Positions 5,217 through 7,006 of a stretch of DNA of 7,006 bases are shown here, piece by piece (position 1 is the first letter of the stretch; each line of letters opens with the position of its first letter). The DNA comes from a bacterium (GTDB lineage Archaea; Thermoproteota; Nitrososphaeria; Nitrososphaerales; Nitrososphaeraceae). Location: positions 1-7,006 of the forward strand of contig JACMIO010000053.1 of assembly GCA_014381105.1 (NCBI GenBank), written 5' to 3'. The position numbers and the translations under genes were made by a program. Under the pieces are notes generated by a model. It searched no databases. It was not told the origin of the DNA and was given only the letters and a program-made list of their open reading frames with translations.

Positions 5217-6120
5217 TTATCTCACCAATATTTTTTAGTTGTTTCTTTTCAACATATTTTTTTAGTCCTGTTGTAATTTGATTAAAAATTCTAGGTCCTC
5301 TTGATCCAAGAACACTACCTATTTGGACTGCAGATGCCCCAGCAATCATATATTCTACCACATCTTTCCATGAGGACACACCACCGCATCCTATGACAGG
5401 TACCTCAAGTTTTTTTGAGATTTCGTAAACACATCTTATTCCGATCGGCTTTATAGCATTACCAGATAGACCCCCAATCCGATTGCTCAAAATTGGCATC
5501 ATTGTTTCAATGTCGATGCTCATTGCCCTTAGAGTGTTTATGGCCGTAATAATGTCTGCACCTGCATCCACAGCCACTCTGGCAAGTTCGACTACGTCAA
5601 TGGAGCCCACACCTACTTTAACAGATATTGGTTTATTGGTATTCATTCTAACAGTCTTTACAATCTTGTTAACCGCTTCTGGATCATCACCTACTTCCAT
5701 ACCCATTTTAGACACATGAGGACAGGAAAGATTGATTTCATATCCAAGAATATTCAACGCATCAAATCCCTTGACCATTTTAGAAAATTCCTTTTCAGAG
5801 GACCCGACAAGACTAATGAAAATTGGAATAATTTTATTATGAGACAATTCTCTTGAAAAGGCATTTACCCCCGGGTTTGACAGCCCCACGGCATTGAGAT
5901 AACTTCCACCTCCCAGAGGAATCACTGTAGGATTTGGATACCCTTTCATGGGCTTTACACTGATAGATTTTGTCACGACCGCTCCAATATTCTCATGATA
6001 TAATCTTTCAAAGATACTTTGAGATATACCTAGAATACCCGAAGCAAGCATAGTTGGGTTTCGAAGATGTGTTTTATCTAATTTAACAGAAAGATTGTAG
6101 TTTTTATCATCAATGTCCAA
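5194..6120 (-). CDS. pyrD: Dihydroorotate dehydrogenase, class 1B catalytic subunit
   Basis: PyrD oxidises dihydroorotate to orotate with FMN, the fourth step of de novo UMP synthesis. The adjacent, overlapping pyrK marks it as the NAD-linked class 1B enzyme in the cytosol. The 308-residue TIM barrel shows, in order, LRNPTMLASGILG (19-31), KSISVKPMKGYPNP (51-64), NAVGLSNPG (76-84), the catalytic loop INLSCPHV (119-126) with the class 1 active-site Cys123, ISVKVGVG (165-172), GGLSGNAIKPIG (216-227) and the phosphate-binding IGCGGVSSWKD (243-253) plus AVQIGSVL (264-271). It begins at TTG 6120: the next in-frame ATG (codon 24) would remove the conserved first strand, and a TATA-like box lies about 30 bases upstream. 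It is the first gene of the pyrDK operon and diverges from a small secreted-protein gene. Confidence 0.95.
   Translation of the reverse strand: MDIDDKNYNLSVKLDKTHLRNPTMLASGILGISQSIFERLYHENIGAVVTKSISVKPMKGYPNPTVIPLGGGSYLNAVGLSNPGVNAFSRELSHNKIIPIFISLVGSSEKEFSKMVKGFDALNILGYEINLSCPHVSKMGMEVGDDPEAVNKIVKTVRMNTNKPISVKVGVGSIDVVELARVAVDAGADIITAINTLRAMSIDIETMMPILSNRIGGLSGNAIKPIGIRCVYEISKKLEVPVIGCGGVSSWKDVVEYMIAGASAVQIGSVLGSRGPRIFNQITTGLKKYVEKKQLKNIGEIIGISHKY
5221..5226 (-). promoter_or_regulatory. Shine-Dalgarno GGTGAG for pyrK inside pyrD
   Basis: GGTGAG matches the archaeal Shine-Dalgarno core GGTGA and lies four bases before the TTG at 5216, within the last codons of pyrD. It supports the TTG start and coupled translation. 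Confidence 0.6.
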
Positions 6121-6146
6121 TGATAGATAAATAATCTGAATACTGG

Positions 6147-6154
6147 TAATTTAA
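6147..6154 (-). promoter_or_regulatory. TATA-like promoter element of the pyrDK operon
   Basis: The minus strand reads TTAAATTA, centred about 30 bases before the TTG at 6120. A second AT-rich box at about 6129-6136 is too close to give a transcript that contains the needed start. Confidence 0.4.
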
Positions 6155-6270
6155 TCTAAATTACGACTTCAGGACGACTGTATTTATGCTATTGAGCGAC
6201 TACATTTATTCAAAGTCCTATTCTAGTGTAATAGTAGTTTAACCATTTACTATAACATTGAATGCAATGG

Positions 6271-6278
6271 GATAAATC
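6271..6278 (+). promoter_or_regulatory. TATA-like promoter element of the secreted-protein gene
   Basis: GATAAATC is centred about 28 bases before the ATG at 6303 and would give a leaderless mRNA. The 182-base gap from pyrD thus holds two divergent promoters and nothing else I recognise. Confidence 0.4.
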
Positions 6279-6302
6279 AATTGTTACACGTAGTAAAATT
6301 GG

Positions 6303-6575
6303 ATGCAAACAAGTTCCAATTCCCTGATGATCATTTTCGCCATGACACTCAATGTCATTTTCCTTCTACTGGTTGAAACAACCGATTTTGCCAATGCTCA
6401 GCATAGCGGAAAAATGACTCTGACGTGCACTAGGGGTGGAAATTGTATTACAGTAATATGTATAGATGACCGACCTTGTGATGCTATGCAATTAAACTCG
6501 AAAAATAGCACGGGACTTCGTGACTTTTTAGAGAATAAAACGAGAACTGCTTTAATCCCAAATGAAATAGTATAA
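6303..6575 (+). CDS. Small secreted four-cysteine protein, unknown function
   Basis: The 90-residue product has a signal peptide: a short polar N-terminus, a hydrophobic core at about 8-24 (LMIIFAMTLNVIFLLLV) and a likely signal-peptidase site after F-A-N-A (about 29-32). The mature part is about 58 residues and contains exactly four cysteines, at 42, 48, 53 and 59, spaced C-x5-C-x4-C-x5-C. They are concentrated in one short polar segment that also holds a GGNC turn. Two disulfides outside the membrane, or a metal site, are possible. The C-terminal third is polar with N-S-T and N-K-T sequons that could be N-glycosylated in archaea. I do not recognise the family. The ATG at 6303 is supported by the upstream TATA-like box and the good signal peptide. 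The gene is divergent from pyrD and has no clear functional link to it. Confidence 0.7.
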   Translation: MQTSSNSLMIIFAMTLNVIFLLLVETTDFANAQHSGKMTLTCTRGGNCITVICIDDRPCDAMQLNSKNSTGLRDFLENKTRTALIPNEIV

Positions 6576-6614
6576 CATCGTGCTAGCCAAAGTTAAATTT
6601 ACATGACGTAAGTG

Positions 6615-6624
6615 TTATTAACTA
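6615..6624 (+). promoter_or_regulatory. TATA-like element before the 41-residue open frame
   Basis: TTATTAACTA is centred about 24 bases before the ATG at 6643, the same spacing as at the other leaderless genes of this window. Confidence 0.35.
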
Positions 6625-6630
6625 TTTTTT
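6625..6630 (+). terminator. Oligo-T tract, possible terminator of the secreted-protein gene
   Basis: A run of six T lies 50 bases after the stop at 6575, without a convincing hairpin. This type of signal is sufficient in many archaea. Confidence 0.3.
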
Positions 6631-6642
6631 CATCTAGCACTT

Positions 6643-6768
6643 ATGATGAGTGTTCGAAATATTGGTAATCGGAGCATGGGGGAATTATTAAACTCTCAAA
6701 AAAGATTTGCAATAATTCCCGTATCGGCGGCCGGAATTATATTTGGATTTGTACTTTTCGGCAACTAG
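6643..6768 (+). CDS. Candidate 41-residue single-span membrane protein
   Basis: An ATG-ATG pair at 6643/6646 opens a frame of 41 codons ending in TAG. The first half is polar and basic (RNIGNRSMGELLNSQKR), and the second half (about 22-40) is a continuous hydrophobic segment with small residues, FAIIPVSAAGIIFGFVLFG. That is the layout of a C-terminally anchored small membrane protein with a cytosolic N-terminus. A TATA-like box about 24 bases upstream fits a leaderless mRNA. I do not recognise a family. It follows the secreted-protein gene in the same direction by 67 bases, with an oligo-T tract between them, so it is probably a separate transcript. The shortness leaves a real chance that it is not a gene. 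Confidence 0.45.
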   Translation: MMSVRNIGNRSMGELLNSQKRFAIIPVSAAGIIFGFVLFGN

Positions 6769-7006
6769 ATAATTCTAATCAAATCAAAGGTTTATGATAC
6801 CAAACAAAAGGATCCATATTCCAGTAGTTCTTTCAGTTTATTTGACACCAATAATTCCCACGCGTACATTTTGACACGATGCAATGTTTCATATTTTTCC
6901 AGATTTCATTTACCTTAAGATTTTTTCTAGTGGGAAATGTTCTTGATGCTATAAAAAAAATTATTACCATTTATCTATTACAGACCTGATATAGAATCCA
7001 ATTCAA
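6769..7006. other. Right-end stretch with no established gene
   Basis: This AT-rich 238-base end contains no long reading frame. On the minus strand, codons 6902 to 6792 read an open, helix-like protein sequence of 36 residues (EKYETLHRVKMYAWELL, then VSNKLKELLEYGSFCLVS). It has only a late ATG at 6869. An ATG at 6909 is one base out of frame, so a one-base frameshift would give a 38-residue protein. This may be a small gene, a decayed gene or chance. An eight-base A-tract lies at 6953-6960. Confidence 0.3.

Larger units (their letters stand above)
6580..6640. repeat. Inverted repeat GTGCTAG / CTAGCAC
   Basis: A perfect 7-base arm at 6580-6586 is matched by its reverse complement at 6634-6640. 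A second, partial pair is TAAGTG at 6608-6613 with CACTTA at 6638-6643. The arms bracket the TATA-like box and the start of the small open frame at 6643. With a 47-base spacing this is more likely a protein-binding arrangement or chance than a strong hairpin. Confidence 0.35.

Noticed and set aside
4493..5719. Plus-strand frames opposite pyrK and pyrD
   Set aside because: They are shadows of well-identified enzymes.
6793..6870. Plus-strand 25-codon frame starting MIPNKR
   Set aside because: It is very short and opposite the more protein-like minus-strand frame, with no promoter seen.

Overview
The window looks like a chromosomal segment of a low-GC archaeon, most likely an ammonia-oxidising thaumarchaeon (Nitrososphaeria). 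This is inferred from the gene families together with the expression signals. Most genes have an A/T-rich TATA-like box 25-33 bases before the start codon, which implies leaderless or nearly leaderless mRNAs. Genes inside operons instead carry GGTGA/GTGATC-type Shine-Dalgarno sequences. TTG start codons are frequent. No rRNA, tRNA, CRISPR array, insertion sequence or phage gene was recognised.

Layout. A ribbon-helix-helix-like gene runs off the left edge (1-116, minus). It is followed, all on the minus strand, by a deoxycytidylate deaminase (180-686), a glutamate-racemase-family protein that has lost both catalytic cysteines (769-1569), an unrecognised 121-residue protein (1765-2130) and a SirB1-type transglutaminase-like/TPR protein (2132-2992). 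The last two form a tight operon. Orotate phosphoribosyltransferase PyrE (3180-3764, plus) is divergent from that operon and converges on a small winged-helix regulator (3921-4232, minus). PyrK and PyrD of a class 1B dihydroorotate dehydrogenase follow (4386-6120, minus, overlapping, order pyrD-pyrK). Divergent from pyrD are a small secreted four-cysteine protein (6303-6575, plus) and a candidate 41-residue single-span membrane protein (6643-6768, plus). The last 238 bases hold only a doubtful minus-strand coding remnant.

Functionally the core is pyrimidine metabolism. PyrD and PyrK oxidise dihydroorotate to orotate, PyrE converts orotate to OMP, and the dCMP deaminase supplies dUMP for thymidylate synthesis. 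These genes are neighbours but not one operon: at least three separate promoters are visible. The winged-helix gene between pyrE and pyrDK is a positional candidate regulator only.

The most interesting point is the cysteine-free racemase homologue, in an organism expected to lack peptidoglycan. Secondary points are several start codons that move once promoters and ribosome-binding sites are considered, and several very short reading frames in the gaps. No clearly new multi-gene system could be demonstrated.
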